Position numbers and translations under genes: made by a program
The notes under the pieces: generated by a model
The model's input: the letters and a program-made list of their open reading frames with translations, nothing else
Database searches by the model: none
Told to the model about the DNA's origin: nothing
Shown here: positions 16,862 through 26,336 of the stretch, piece after piece
Numbering within the stretch: position 1 is the first letter of the stretch
How the letters are laid out: each line of letters starts with the position of its first letter
Source of the DNA: Merdimmobilis hominis
GTDB lineage: Bacteria > Bacillota > Clostridia > Oscillospirales > Ruminococcaceae
Reading direction: 5' to 3' (one strand)
Assembly: GCF_021109255.1 (NCBI RefSeq)
Contig: NZ_JAJODG010000002.1
DNA length: 64,000 bases

Positions 16862-19327
16862 CTATTGCCTCTTTTCCCCTTTTAGGAAGCGGTACTCCTC
16901 CCCTTCTAAAGTGCAGAGGACGCTGTCTCCTGCCGCAAAATCCCCCTTGAGCAGATGGTCGGCAAAAGCATCTTCAATTTTTTGCTGGATGGCCCTACGC
17001 AGCGGCCGCGCCCCATAAATGGGGTCAAACCCGGCTTTGGCCACTGCCTCCACCGCCTGGGGAGCAAAAGTGAGGGCAATCCCCATCTGCTCCACCCGCT
17101 GGCTCACCTGTTCCAACAGCCGCTGGGCGATGGTGTGGATCTCCTCCTGGGTCAACTTGTGGAATACGATGGTTTCATCCACCCGGTTGAGGAATTCCGG
17201 CTTGAAGGCCCGGCGCAGCTCCCCCAGCACATCGCTGCGGATGCGTTTGTCGTCGTCCTCCTCCCCGCCGGCGGAGAAGCCGAAGTTCTTCCGCTCGGTG
17301 ATAAACCGGGCTCCCAGATTGGAAGTCATGATGATCACCGCGTTCTGGAAGCTGACTCGCCTGCCCTGGGAATCGGTGAGAGTGCCGTCCTCCAGGATTT
17401 GCAGCAGCATATTGAAGACATCTGGATGGGCTTTCTCAATCTCGTCGAACAGCACCACCGAATAGGGCCTGCGACGGATCCGTTCGGTCAATTGGCCGCC
17501 GTCGTCGTAGCCCACATAGCCGGGAGGCGCCCCCACCATTTTGGAGGCGGCATGGGCTTCCATGTATTCAGACATGTCCAGCCGGATCAACGCTTGTTCG
17601 CTGCCAAAAAGGGCTTTCGCCAGCGCTTTGGTCAGCTCGGTTTTGCCCACGCCAGTAGGCCCTAAAAAGATGAAAGAGCCGATGGGGCGGCCCGGGTCTT
17701 TAAGGCCCACCCGGCCCCGGCGAATGGCCTTGGCAACCGCTGTCACTGCTTGATCCTGGCCCACCACCTGACGGTGGAGCTCCTCTTCCAAATGGAGAAG
17801 GCGCTGGCTCTGCTCCTGGGTAAGGGTAGTCACATCGATGCCGGTGGCCTTAGCCACCACCTGGGCAACATCCTCTGCGGTTACCTCCCCCTGCTGGCGG
17901 TCGCCGCATTTCCAATTTCCGTCCAACGCCTGAATTTTATCCTTGATCTCCAGTTCGCTGTCCCGGATCTTAGCCGCCTGTTCAAATTCTTGGGCATTGA
18001 TGGCGGATTCCTTTTCCTCCCGCAGGGATTTGAGCCGTTCTTCCAGCTCTTTGATGTCTTTAGGTGCTGTAAAGGCTTTTAGCTTCACACAGGATGCCGC
18101 CTCGTCGATCAAATCCACAGCCTTATCTGGGAGGTACCGGTCGTTGATGTATCGGGCGGAAAGGGTCACCGCCGCTTGGATAGCCTCATCGCTAATGCGG
18201 ATTTTATGGTGGGCTTCATACCGGTCCCGCAGGCCCTCCAGGATTTTCACCGCGTCTTCTTCGGTGGGCTCTTTGACTAGGATGCTTTGGAACCGGCGCT
18301 CCAGAGCGGCATCCTTTTCAATATGGCGGCGGTACTCTTCCAGGGTAGTAGCCCCCACCAGCTGGATTTCCCCCCGGGCCAATTGAGGCTTTAAGATATT
18401 GGCGGCATCCACCGCGCCCTCTGCCGCACCGATGCCCATGATGTTGTGGATCTCATCCACAAACAAGATAATGTTGCCAGCAGCGACCACCTCTGCCAAC
18501 ACGGTTTTAATCCGCTCTTCAAAATCGCCCCGGTATTTGGTCCCTGCTACCATGCTGGTCAAGTCCAGGGAAACCAGGCGCTTCTCCCGCAGGATATCCG
18601 GCACCTCCCCATCTACAATCCGCTGGGCAAGGCCCTCCACAATGGCAGTTTTGCCAACGCCGGCCTCGCCGATTAAACAGGGGTTGTTTTTTGTGCGGCG
18701 GGAGAGGATCTGCACCACCCGGCTGATCTCCTCCTGCCGGCCGATCACCGGGTCCAGCTGATTGGCCTGAGCCTGGTCCGTCAGGTCTTTGCTGTATTTA
18801 TCCAAATTGGGTGTTTTGGTATTCTGTGGTTTTGCCGTTTTGGTTGGCGCCTTTTTGCTGCGGTCGGTGCCGTAGATTTCCATGGCCTCTGCCCCCATTG
18901 CTTCGATCAAATTTTTATACAGACGGTCGGGGTCGACGCCGATCTCTTTCAAAAATCGGACGGCATAGCTGTCGTTTTCTTTCAAAATTGCCATTAAGAT
19001 GTGTTCGGTGCCCACATAACTGTGGCCTAGCACCCGCGCCTCCAGGATAGACATCTCCAAAATCCGCTTGCACCGGGGGGTTAAATCCCCCGGGGAGAGG
19101 TCCGTCTTCATGCCGCTGCCGATGGTCTTGATCAGTAAAGAGAGAATGTCCTCCCCCTGGACTCCCAGGGAAAAGAGCAGATGATAGGCGACACCACTCC
19201 CCTCCTTTTGGAGGCCGTAGAGAAGGTGTTCACTTCCTATATAAGTATGCCCCAACTGGGAGGCCGCTGAAATTGCCAGGTTGATTGCGTTGTTCGCCTT
19301 TTGGGTAAAGCCGTTGAATCGGAACAT
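16862..19327 (-). CDS. clpC: ATP-dependent Clp protease ATP-binding subunit ClpC
   Basis: The 821-residue Hsp100 protein has two N-terminal Clp repeats (FTQKANNAINLA, TYIGSEHLLYGL and a second VGTEHILMAIL). AAA domain 1 has Walker A GEAGVGKT, a UVR-type coiled middle region follows (EERLKSLREEKESAI), and AAA domain 2 has GPTGVGKT. It unfolds substrates for ClpP. ctsR, mcsA and mcsB, which accompany clpC in Bacillus, are absent here. The start ATG follows GGAGG. Confidence 0.93.
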   Translation of the reverse strand: MFRFNGFTQKANNAINLAISAASQLGHTYIGSEHLLYGLQKEGSGVAYHLLFSLGVQGEDILSLLIKTIGSGMKTDLSPGDLTPRCKRILEMSILEARVLGHSYVGTEHILMAILKENDSYAVRFLKEIGVDPDRLYKNLIEAMGAEAMEIYGTDRSKKAPTKTAKPQNTKTPNLDKYSKDLTDQAQANQLDPVIGRQEEISRVVQILSRRTKNNPCLIGEAGVGKTAIVEGLAQRIVDGEVPDILREKRLVSLDLTSMVAGTKYRGDFEERIKTVLAEVVAAGNIILFVDEIHNIMGIGAAEGAVDAANILKPQLARGEIQLVGATTLEEYRRHIEKDAALERRFQSILVKEPTEEDAVKILEGLRDRYEAHHKIRISDEAIQAAVTLSARYINDRYLPDKAVDLIDEAASCVKLKAFTAPKDIKELEERLKSLREEKESAINAQEFEQAAKIRDSELEIKDKIQALDGNWKCGDRQQGEVTAEDVAQVVAKATGIDVTTLTQEQSQRLLHLEEELHRQVVGQDQAVTAVAKAIRRGRVGLKDPGRPIGSFIFLGPTGVGKTELTKALAKALFGSEQALIRLDMSEYMEAHAASKMVGAPPGYVGYDDGGQLTERIRRRPYSVVLFDEIEKAHPDVFNMLLQILEDGTLTDSQGRRVSFQNAVIIMTSNLGARFITERKNFGFSAGGEEDDDKRIRSDVLGELRRAFKPEFLNRVDETIVFHKLTQEEIHTIAQRLLEQVSQRVEQMGIALTFAPQAVEAVAKAGFDPIYGARPLRRAIQQKIEDAFADHLLKGDFAAGDSVLCTLEGEEYRFLKGEKRQ

Positions 19328-19479
19328 GATCCATCCTCCATACCGCAGGGCTGCGGCAGTTTTCTACTATTAATATGGACGCCGGCTTTTGGTTTATGCC
19401 GGGGCAAAAATGTTTTGTAACCAAAGACCTGCGATTGTCATAGTATATGTTGAAATCACTTTTAAGGAGGATTTACTTT

Positions 19480-19707
19480 ATGTGTAACAACAATGGCTTC
19501 TTCGGTGGAAACTGCAGCTGTATCTGGTGGATTCTGATCATCATCGTTCTGTGCTGCTGCTGCGGCGGTGGCAATGGGTTTGACAACTGCGGCTGTGGTT
19601 GCGGTTGTGGCTGCGGCTGTGGCTGTGGCTGTGGCAATAACTGTGGCGGCGGTTGCGGCTGTGGCTGCAACAGTGGCTGCAACAACAATTGCGGTTGCGC
19701 CTGCTAG
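19480..19707 (+). CDS. Cys/Gly-repeat membrane microprotein (high-cysteine HCB-type)
   Basis: The 75-residue protein starts at ATG 19480 after AAGGAGG. After a short N-terminus comes one hydrophobic segment (CSCIWWILIIIVLCCCC), then a run of alternating Gly and Cys broken by Asn. Cysteine makes up more than a third of the protein. Comparable proteins in Clostridia are annotated as chorion-class high-cysteine proteins, a name based on composition only. It may bind metal or form disulfide networks at the membrane or spore surface; that is a guess. Confidence 0.75.
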   Translation: MCNNNGFFGGNCSCIWWILIIIVLCCCCGGGNGFDNCGCGCGCGCGCGCGCGNNCGGGCGCGCNSGCNNNCGCAC

Positions 19708-19725
19708 TTTCCCAAGTAAATCTCA

Positions 19726-19765
19726 CAGAGGGCGGTATGCTGGGCATGCCGCCCTCTGGCTTTTG
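19726..19765 (+). terminator. Terminator of the Cys/Gly-repeat gene
   Basis: AGAGGGCGGTATGC and GCATGCCGCCCTCT form a near-perfect stem, followed by a short T-run (CTTTTG). Confidence 0.7.
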
Positions 19766-19784
19766 CAGGATAATTCTAAAATAC

Positions 19785-19825
19785 ACACCCCCCACTCCTA
19801 AATGGGAGCGAGGGGTTGTATATTT
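19785..19825 (-). terminator. Probable terminator of the pfkA operon
   Basis: ACCCCCCACTCC and GGGAGCGAGGGGT pair around TAAAT with small mismatches. It lies 145 bases after the pfkA stop on the reverse strand. The T-run is poor, so this is less certain. Confidence 0.45.
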
Positions 19826-19968
19826 CATATAAGCCATTCTATGGGAATTTTCTGCATCCCCAGCCGCAGGGGATTCTCTCTAAGCATATACCGTGGGCCG
19901 GAGAAATTTTAAACCCCAAGAAAGCGCTGATTTTGGCTTTTACTTCCCGACAAAAAGGCGATTCTTCC

Positions 19969-20943
19969 TTACATGGAGATTTCATTGGCCACCCGGTACA
20001 GGTCCAGGTCGATAGTTTTGCGCATCTTCAGGGCGGATTTGATATCCAAGTCGGTAATCACACCGTTCTGGTATACTACCACCCGGTCCCCCTGGCCTTG
20101 TTTAAGCAGGTCTACCGCGTGGTCGCCCATCTGGCTGGCCATCAGCCGTTCCCGGGCAGTAGGGGTTCCACCCCGCTGGACATGCCCCAAGATGGTTCCG
20201 CGGGTGGCGATGCCGGTGCGCTGCTGGATGTAGTAGCCCATTTCAGCGGTATTCCCCACCCCTTCCGCCACGATGACGATAAAGTGATGTTTCCCTGACT
20301 GCATGGTCCGCAGCATCTTGGATACCACATCCCGTTCCAAATCAAATTCGATTTCCGGCACTAAGATGGCGATAGCCCCACAGGCGATCCCCGCCGCTAA
20401 AGCGATATGCCCAGTTTTACGGCCCATGACCTCCACGATGGAGCAGCGGTCGTGGGATTGGGAGGTATCGCGCAGCCGGTCCACCATCTCCATCACCGTG
20501 TTGACAGCGGTGTCAAAGCCGATGGTGTACTCCGACCCGGCGATGTCATTGTCAATGGTGCCAGGAATGCCCACACAGGGAATCCCCCGTTTGGAGAGCT
20601 CCAGCGCCCCGCGGAAGGAACCATCCCCTCCAATGACCACCAGGGCGTCAATCCCCTGTTCCCGGCAGATTCGGACCGCTTGTTCTTGGCCCTCTTTCTG
20701 CATAAACTCAGGGCAGCGGGCCGAATACAGCATGGTGCCACCCCGCTGAAGAATATTGCAGACACTGCGCAGGTGCAGTTCTTCCATATCATTTTGAATC
20801 AAGCCGCTGTAGCCCCGGCGGATTCCCATCACCCGGAAGCCGTTGTAGATGCCGGCCCGGGCAACAGCGCGCACCGCGGCGTTCATACCGGGGGCGTCTC
20901 CCCCGCTGGTCAGCACACCGATGGTTCGAATCTCTCGAGACAT
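19969..20943 (-). CDS. pfkA: ATP-dependent 6-phosphofructokinase
   Basis: The 324-residue enzyme phosphorylates fructose 6-phosphate in glycolysis. Motifs are TSGGDAPGMNAAVR (ATP loop), IGGDGSFRGA, PGTIDNDI with the catalytic Asp, and EVMGRKTGH. The start is ATG 20943 behind GGGAGGGG. The gene follows dnaE on the same strand with 37 bases between, an arrangement common in Clostridia. Confidence 0.95.
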   Translation of the reverse strand: MSREIRTIGVLTSGGDAPGMNAAVRAVARAGIYNGFRVMGIRRGYSGLIQNDMEELHLRSVCNILQRGGTMLYSARCPEFMQKEGQEQAVRICREQGIDALVVIGGDGSFRGALELSKRGIPCVGIPGTIDNDIAGSEYTIGFDTAVNTVMEMVDRLRDTSQSHDRCSIVEVMGRKTGHIALAAGIACGAIAILVPEIEFDLERDVVSKMLRTMQSGKHHFIVIVAEGVGNTAEMGYYIQQRTGIATRGTILGHVQRGGTPTARERLMASQMGDHAVDLLKQGQGDRVVVYQNGVITDLDIKSALKMRKTIDLDLYRVANEISM

Positions 20944-20980
20944 AGTCACTCCCCCTCCCTTTTGGGTAGTATATGATTTC

Positions 20981-23900
20981 TTACGGCTGATAAACCGCAT
21001 TTTTCTCCCCCAATACCCGTTTGAGCTCTGTGAGAAGAGGCTGGTTGTACTCCACCCACATGGATTGAGGGGCGAGGGTCAGCTTTCCGGTGTCCTCAAA
21101 AAAGACATACACCGGGGTCGGCCCTTCAAAGATGGAAAGCAGGTTGGATGCCTTTTCAAAGGCTTCGCTGCCCCGGCTGGGGGCTTTCAGGTAAAGCCCT
21201 TTTCTCCGCCCGGGCTTGCCCGCGGTTTTTTTCTCCTCCCGCTGGTCCGGCGCGGCGGCCTCTTTGGCCGAGAGGGCTTGATCGGCGGGGATCACCCGCT
21301 CGCAGAGGATTTTGGGGTCTTCGTCCTCCCGCAGGCTGAGACGGCCCTCCAGCACCAAGGCAGCCCCTTCTTGGAGCAGGCCCGAGCAGGCGGCCAGCAC
21401 TTTGGGGAAGACCAAAACTTCCAGGGAGCCGGTCAAGTCCTCGATGGAGAGGAAGGCCATGGTGTCGTCATTCTTGGTGGCTTTCATCTTCTTACCGGTG
21501 ATGATGCAGACCACACGTATAGAGTTGCCGTCCTTGACCGCCTTGTTCCGCCCCTCCTCATGGGCGAGGATGTCCCCTATTTCCACCGACCGCAGTTTTT
21601 TGATCAGCTTGGTGTAAGCGGATAGAGGGTGCCCTGTGATGTAGAGGCCAGTGGTCTCCTTTTCCATCTTGAGGATCTGGGGGGCGGGGAATTCCTCCAT
21701 AGGGGGAAGGCGGTATTCGGTTTTCACCTCTGCCGGGGCGGAGTCAAAGAGGTTGATCTGCCCGGAGATGTTGTTTTTCTGCACCCGGTCGATATCGGCC
21801 AGCAGCCCTTCATACCCCGAGAGGAGCTGGCTGCGGTGGTAACCGAAGGAATCGAGGGCCCCGCATTTGATCAAGCTCTCCATGGCCCGCTTGTTCAGGT
21901 CCTTGCCGTACATCCGCTGGCAGAAATCGGTGAAGCTTTCAAAGGGGCCGGCCTCCCGTTCCTGGAGCACCTCCCGAATCAGGCCCCGGCCAATGTTTTT
22001 CACCGCCAAAAGGCCGAAGCGGATCCCTTCCTCGGTGACGGTGAACCCTTCGTCGCTCTCTTGGATGCTGGGGGGCAGCACCTGAATGCCCAGCCGGCCG
22101 CATTCGTTGATGTATTCAATCACCTTATCGGTGTTGTCCAGCACGCTGGTGAGGAGAGCGGCCAAAAACTCCTTGGGATAATAGCATTTCAAAAAAGCGG
22201 TCTGGTAGGCCAAGTAGGCATAAGCAGCTGCGTGGGATTTGTTGAAGGCGTAGGAGGCAAAGCCGCTCATCTCGTCAAAGATGCTGTTGGCGATCTCCTC
22301 GCTGACCCCGTTGGCAACCGCCCCCACGCACTCCACCGAGCCGTCCTCCTTGAGGGCGCCATGGACAAAGTTCTGCCGTTCCTTCTCCATCACATCCGCC
22401 TTTTTCTTGGACATGGCCCGGCGCACCAGATCCGCCCGGCCGTAGGAGTACCCAGCCAACTGGCGGCAGATCTGCATGACCTGCTCCTGGTAGACGATAC
22501 AGCCGTAGGTGACGTCCAGAATGGGCTTGAGCAGCGGGTGTTTGTAGGTGACAAGGGCCGGGTTGTGGCGGTTTCGGATATAAGTGGGGATGGAGTCCAT
22601 CGGGCCGGGGCGGTAAAGGGAGATCACCGCGATCAAATCCTCCATCGACTCTGGCCGGAGCTGCATCAGCACCTGGCGCATCCCCCCGGACTCGAACTGG
22701 AACACACCCTGGGTCTGCCCCAGGGTGAGCATTTCAAACACCTTGCCATCTGCAAGATTGATTCTATCGATGTCAAACTCCGGGTGCTTGCGGCGGACCA
22801 TCTTTTGGGCGTAGCTGATCACCGTCAGGGTGCGCAGGCCCAAGAAGTCCATCTTTAAAAGGCCCAGTTCTTCCAAGGTGGTCATGGGGAACTGGGTGAC
22901 CACTGCTTCATCGTTTTTTTGCAGGGGGACATAGGTGTCCACCGGGTCCCGGGTGATGACCACCCCCGCCGCATGGGTGGAGGCGTGGCGGGGCATCCCC
23001 TCGATGCTGCGGGCAGTGTCGATCAGCTCCTTCACCTGGGGGGAGGTCTCGTACAGCTCTTTGAGGGGCTGGGAGACGGTAAGCGCCTTGTCAATGGTCA
23101 TGTTCAGCGGCATGCCGGGAATCAGTTTGGCAATGGAGTCCACCTGCTGGTAACTGATGCCCAAAGCCCTGCCCACATCCCGCACCGATCCCTTGGCCGC
23201 CATGGTGCCGAAGGTGATGATCTGAGCCACATGGTCGCTCCCATACTTGGCCACCACATAGTCGATGACTTCCTGGCGGCGCTCGTAGCAGAAATCGATG
23301 TCAAAGTCGGGCATGCTGACCCGTTCCGGGTTCAAAAACCGCTCAAACAGCAGGTTGTACTTGATGGGGTCGATGCCGGTGATACCCATAGAGTAGGCGG
23401 CGATGCTCCCTGCACCGGAGCCTCTGCCCGGTCCCACTGGGATGCCCTTGCTGCGGGCGTAGTTGATGAAGTCCCAGACGATGAGGAAGTAGTCCACATA
23501 CCCCATCTTTTTGATGACCGACATCTCATGCTCCAAGCGCTGGGTTAGCTCAGGCGCTGGGTTCGCCCCATACCGGTTTACAAGGCCGGTGCGGCAGAGG
23601 TCTTCAAAAAACTCCACATTGTCCCGGCCATCGGGCGCGGTATAGTAGGGGAGCTTGGTATGGCCGAATTCAAATTCCACATTGCAGCGCTCTGCAATAG
23701 CCAACGTGTTGTCCAACGCTTCGGGGATCTCAGGGAACAGCTGTTCCATCTCCTGGCGGGACTTGATGTAAAACTCCTGGGTGGGGAACTCCATATCGGA
23801 ATCCTCGTCCACCGTGTGGTTGGTCTGGATACAGACCAGCACCTTCTGCATCTGGCTGTCCTCTTTGCGGATGTAATGGGCGTCGTTGGTGGCCACCAGG

Positions 23901-24499
23901 CCGATGCCGGTCTCCCGGGAGAGGCGGATCAAGTCGGGGAGAATCCTCTTCTGTTCCGGGATGCCGTGGTCCTGGATTTCAATAAAGTAGTTGTCCTTGC
24001 CGAAAATCCCTTGGTATTCCAAGGCGACCCGCTTCGCCTCCTGGTAATCGCCAGCCACCAAATTGCGGGGGATCTGCCCCGCCAAACAAGCGGAGAGACA
24101 GATGAGCCCCTCACTGTGGCTGCGCAGCAGCTCCAAATCCACCCGGGGCCGGTTGTAAAACCCATCGATAAACCCTTTGGAAACCAAGGAAATCAGGTTT
24201 TGATAGCCGGTGTTGTCCTTACAGAGGAGCACCAGGTGGTAGGGGGAGCTGTCGATCCGGTAGACTTTGTCAAACCGGGTGCGGGGCGCCACATACACCT
24301 CACAGCCGATGATGGGTTTGATCCCCAGCTTTTTAGCCTGTTTGTAGAAGTCGATTACCCCATACATCACCCCATGGTCGGTGATGGCCATAGAGGATTG
24401 TCCCAGTTCTTTGGCCCGCTCCAGCAGCTTTTCAATACGGCAGGCGCCGTCCAGCAGGCTGTATTCGGTATGTACGTGTAGATGACAAAAATCGGTCAC
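20981..24499 (-). CDS. dnaE: DNA polymerase III subunit alpha
   Basis: The 1172-residue DnaE1-type replicative polymerase has an N-terminal PHP domain (HLHVHTEYSLLDGACRI). The palm domain follows with PDFDIDFCYERR, then the helix-hairpin-helix region and a C-terminal OB fold. I chose GTG 24499, which has AAGGAGG seven bases upstream; the in-frame GTG at 24523 overlaps the whiA stop. It is cotranscribed with whiA and pfkA. Confidence 0.95.
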   Translation of the reverse strand: MTDFCHLHVHTEYSLLDGACRIEKLLERAKELGQSSMAITDHGVMYGVIDFYKQAKKLGIKPIIGCEVYVAPRTRFDKVYRIDSSPYHLVLLCKDNTGYQNLISLVSKGFIDGFYNRPRVDLELLRSHSEGLICLSACLAGQIPRNLVAGDYQEAKRVALEYQGIFGKDNYFIEIQDHGIPEQKRILPDLIRLSRETGIGLVATNDAHYIRKEDSQMQKVLVCIQTNHTVDEDSDMEFPTQEFYIKSRQEMEQLFPEIPEALDNTLAIAERCNVEFEFGHTKLPYYTAPDGRDNVEFFEDLCRTGLVNRYGANPAPELTQRLEHEMSVIKKMGYVDYFLIVWDFINYARSKGIPVGPGRGSGAGSIAAYSMGITGIDPIKYNLLFERFLNPERVSMPDFDIDFCYERRQEVIDYVVAKYGSDHVAQIITFGTMAAKGSVRDVGRALGISYQQVDSIAKLIPGMPLNMTIDKALTVSQPLKELYETSPQVKELIDTARSIEGMPRHASTHAAGVVITRDPVDTYVPLQKNDEAVVTQFPMTTLEELGLLKMDFLGLRTLTVISYAQKMVRRKHPEFDIDRINLADGKVFEMLTLGQTQGVFQFESGGMRQVLMQLRPESMEDLIAVISLYRPGPMDSIPTYIRNRHNPALVTYKHPLLKPILDVTYGCIVYQEQVMQICRQLAGYSYGRADLVRRAMSKKKADVMEKERQNFVHGALKEDGSVECVGAVANGVSEEIANSIFDEMSGFASYAFNKSHAAAYAYLAYQTAFLKCYYPKEFLAALLTSVLDNTDKVIEYINECGRLGIQVLPPSIQESDEGFTVTEEGIRFGLLAVKNIGRGLIREVLQEREAGPFESFTDFCQRMYGKDLNKRAMESLIKCGALDSFGYHRSQLLSGYEGLLADIDRVQKNNISGQINLFDSAPAEVKTEYRLPPMEEFPAPQILKMEKETTGLYITGHPLSAYTKLIKKLRSVEIGDILAHEEGRNKAVKDGNSIRVVCIITGKKMKATKNDDTMAFLSIEDLTGSLEVLVFPKVLAACSGLLQEGAALVLEGRLSLREDEDPKILCERVIPADQALSAKEAAAPDQREEKKTAGKPGRRKGLYLKAPSRGSEAFEKASNLLSIFEGPTPVYVFFEDTGKLTLAPQSMWVEYNQPLLTELKRVLGEKNAVYQP

Positions 24500-24519
24500 C
24501 TGTCCCCCTCCTTTCTTGG

Positions 24520-25446
24520 TCACTTCCGGGCTGCGGTCTGGATCCGGCGGATCTCATCGGCCAGGGCGCCGATCCGCTTCAAGCGGTGGTTGACTCCGGA
24601 GCGGGAGATATTCTCTGACAAGTTTTCCCCCAGTTCCCGCAGGGACATCTCCGGGTTTTGGAGGCGCAGAAAGGCCAGCTCCCGCAGGTCGTCCTCCAAA
24701 GCACCTTCCCCCCGCTCCCGCAGGATCAGGTTGATGTCCTCGATCTGCTGCATGGCGGCAGTGACCGTCTTTTCGATGTTGGCCGTCTCGCAGTTGGTCA
24801 CCCGGTTGACCTTGTTGCGCATGTCTTTATAGATTTTGACCTCCATCAGCTCCAGGGCGGCGGTGCTCGCCCCAATGGTGGCGAGGAGGTCCTCAATGTT
24901 TTCGCTCTCTTTGTAATAGACGATCTCCTGCCCCCGGCGCCGGGTCAGCTTGGGCGTGGGCAGAATCAGCCCAATGGCATCGCACAAAGGCTGAGCCAAG
25001 CCGGGAGAAGGCACCACAAATTCCAGGTGGTAACTCTTCTGGGGATCGGTGACATTGCCGCAGGCCAGGAACACCCCGCTCAAAAACGCGGCCAAATCCC
25101 CTTCCTCCGCCAAGTTCTCCATTCGGATGCCTTCGGCCCCTTCCCGGTGGCCGAAAAAGGCGAGCACCTTCTCCCGATCCTCCCGGCTGTCCACCGATAC
25201 GGCAAACACCGAATTCCCAGTGTGCTTGGTCTCCTTGATGGTGATGCTTTCGGTGATGCCGACGAGGTCGGTGATGGCATTGGCATAGAGCTTGGTCACC
25301 CGCTTATTCTCAGTGACCAGGCCGATGGCCTCCTCCCCAAAGTGTTTGCCAAACAGCAGAAGCCCGTAGGCCTGGGCTGCCCGCCGAGGGCCCCGAAACG
25401 CCTTGCTGCGGTAGATTTCGCTTTTGATTTTATAGGTGAAGGTCAT
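24520..25446 (-). CDS. whiA: DNA-binding protein WhiA
   Basis: The 308-residue protein has the degenerate LAGLIDADG fold in its N-terminal two thirds (SGVFLACGNVTDPQKSYHLEF) and a C-terminal helix-turn-helix (MSLRELGENLSENISRSGVNHRLKRI). WhiA affects cell division and, in some bacteria, sporulation. It lies 11 bases after rapZ. The usual YvcK gene between them is missing. Confidence 0.93.
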   Translation of the reverse strand: MTFTYKIKSEIYRSKAFRGPRRAAQAYGLLLFGKHFGEEAIGLVTENKRVTKLYANAITDLVGITESITIKETKHTGNSVFAVSVDSREDREKVLAFFGHREGAEGIRMENLAEEGDLAAFLSGVFLACGNVTDPQKSYHLEFVVPSPGLAQPLCDAIGLILPTPKLTRRRGQEIVYYKESENIEDLLATIGASTAALELMEVKIYKDMRNKVNRVTNCETANIEKTVTAAMQQIEDINLILRERGEGALEDDLRELAFLRLQNPEMSLRELGENLSENISRSGVNHRLKRIGALADEIRRIQTAARK

Positions 25447-25457
25447 GGTATGCCCCC

Positions 25458-26324
25458 TTACTGCTGCCGCCGGTGGATGTCCCGGTGGGTGCAGATCACC
25501 CGGGCCCCCGCCTCTTCCAAGTGGCGGTAGAGGTGTTCCGCCAAGGCCACCGAGCGGTGCTGCCCGCCGGTGCAGCCGACAGCGATGGTCAACTGGGTCT
25601 TCCCCTCTTCCCGGTACAAGGGCAGCAGGTAATCGATCAGATCGAGCAGCCGGGTGACCAAGCCGCCAGTTTGAGGCTGCTGGAACACATAGTCCCGCAC
25701 GGACTTCTCCAGGCCGGTGCGGTCCCGCAGCTCGGCGATGTAAAAGGGGTTGGGCAGGCAGCGGACGTCAAACACCAAATCCGCCTCCGCGGGGAGGCCG
25801 TACTTGAACCCAAAGGACATGACGCTCACCAAAAGCTTTTGGCTGGTGTCGCTCAAAAACAGGTCTGCGATCTTTTCCTTCAACTGGGCAGTGGAGGAGA
25901 GGGAGGTGTCCAGAATGTAATCAGCGTTCTCCCTGGCAAAGCGGAGCAGCTCCCGCTCACTCTTGAGGGCTTCCTCGGTGCTGTCGCACTCCCCGTCCAG
26001 CAGGGGATGGCGGCGGCGGGTTTCTTTATAGCGCTTTAAAATTACGCTGTCCTCCGCCTCGATGTATAAAATTTTATAGGTATACCCTCGGGCGGTCAGC
26101 TCCGCCAGGCTTTCGGAAAAGGTGCTGAACATCTCCCGGCTTCGGGCATCCACCACAATGGCTACCCGATCCATAGCCTGGGCCGATTGGGAACAGAGCT
26201 CGGCGAACTTTAGAATCAGCTTGGGCGGGATGTTGTCCACGCAGAAGAAGCCGATGTCCTCCAAGGCGTCTACCACTTTGGATTTTCCCGAACCGGACAA
26301 ACCGGTGACGATGACAAGTTCCAC
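25458..26324 (-). CDS. rapZ: RNase adapter / nucleotide-binding protein RapZ (YvcJ)
   Basis: The 288-residue P-loop protein has Walker A GLSGSGKS at residues 8-15. The C-terminal RapZ domain contains FGFKYGLPAEADLVFDVRCLPNPF and GCTGGQHRSVALAE. In E. coli it controls GlmS through small RNAs; in Firmicutes its role is less clear. The start is GTG 26324 behind GGAGGG. It is coupled to whiA downstream. Confidence 0.93.
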   Translation of the reverse strand: MELVIVTGLSGSGKSKVVDALEDIGFFCVDNIPPKLILKFAELCSQSAQAMDRVAIVVDARSREMFSTFSESLAELTARGYTYKILYIEAEDSVILKRYKETRRRHPLLDGECDSTEEALKSERELLRFARENADYILDTSLSSTAQLKEKIADLFLSDTSQKLLVSVMSFGFKYGLPAEADLVFDVRCLPNPFYIAELRDRTGLEKSVRDYVFQQPQTGGLVTRLLDLIDYLLPLYREEGKTQLTIAVGCTGGQHRSVALAEHLYRHLEEAGARVICTHRDIHRRQQ

Positions 26325-26336
26325 AGGGCATCCCTC

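Noticed and set aside
19473..19688. Reverse frame with a Gln/Pro repeat
   Set aside because: It is the mirror of the Gly-Cys repeat gene; the forward frame has the ribosome site and the hydrophobic helix.
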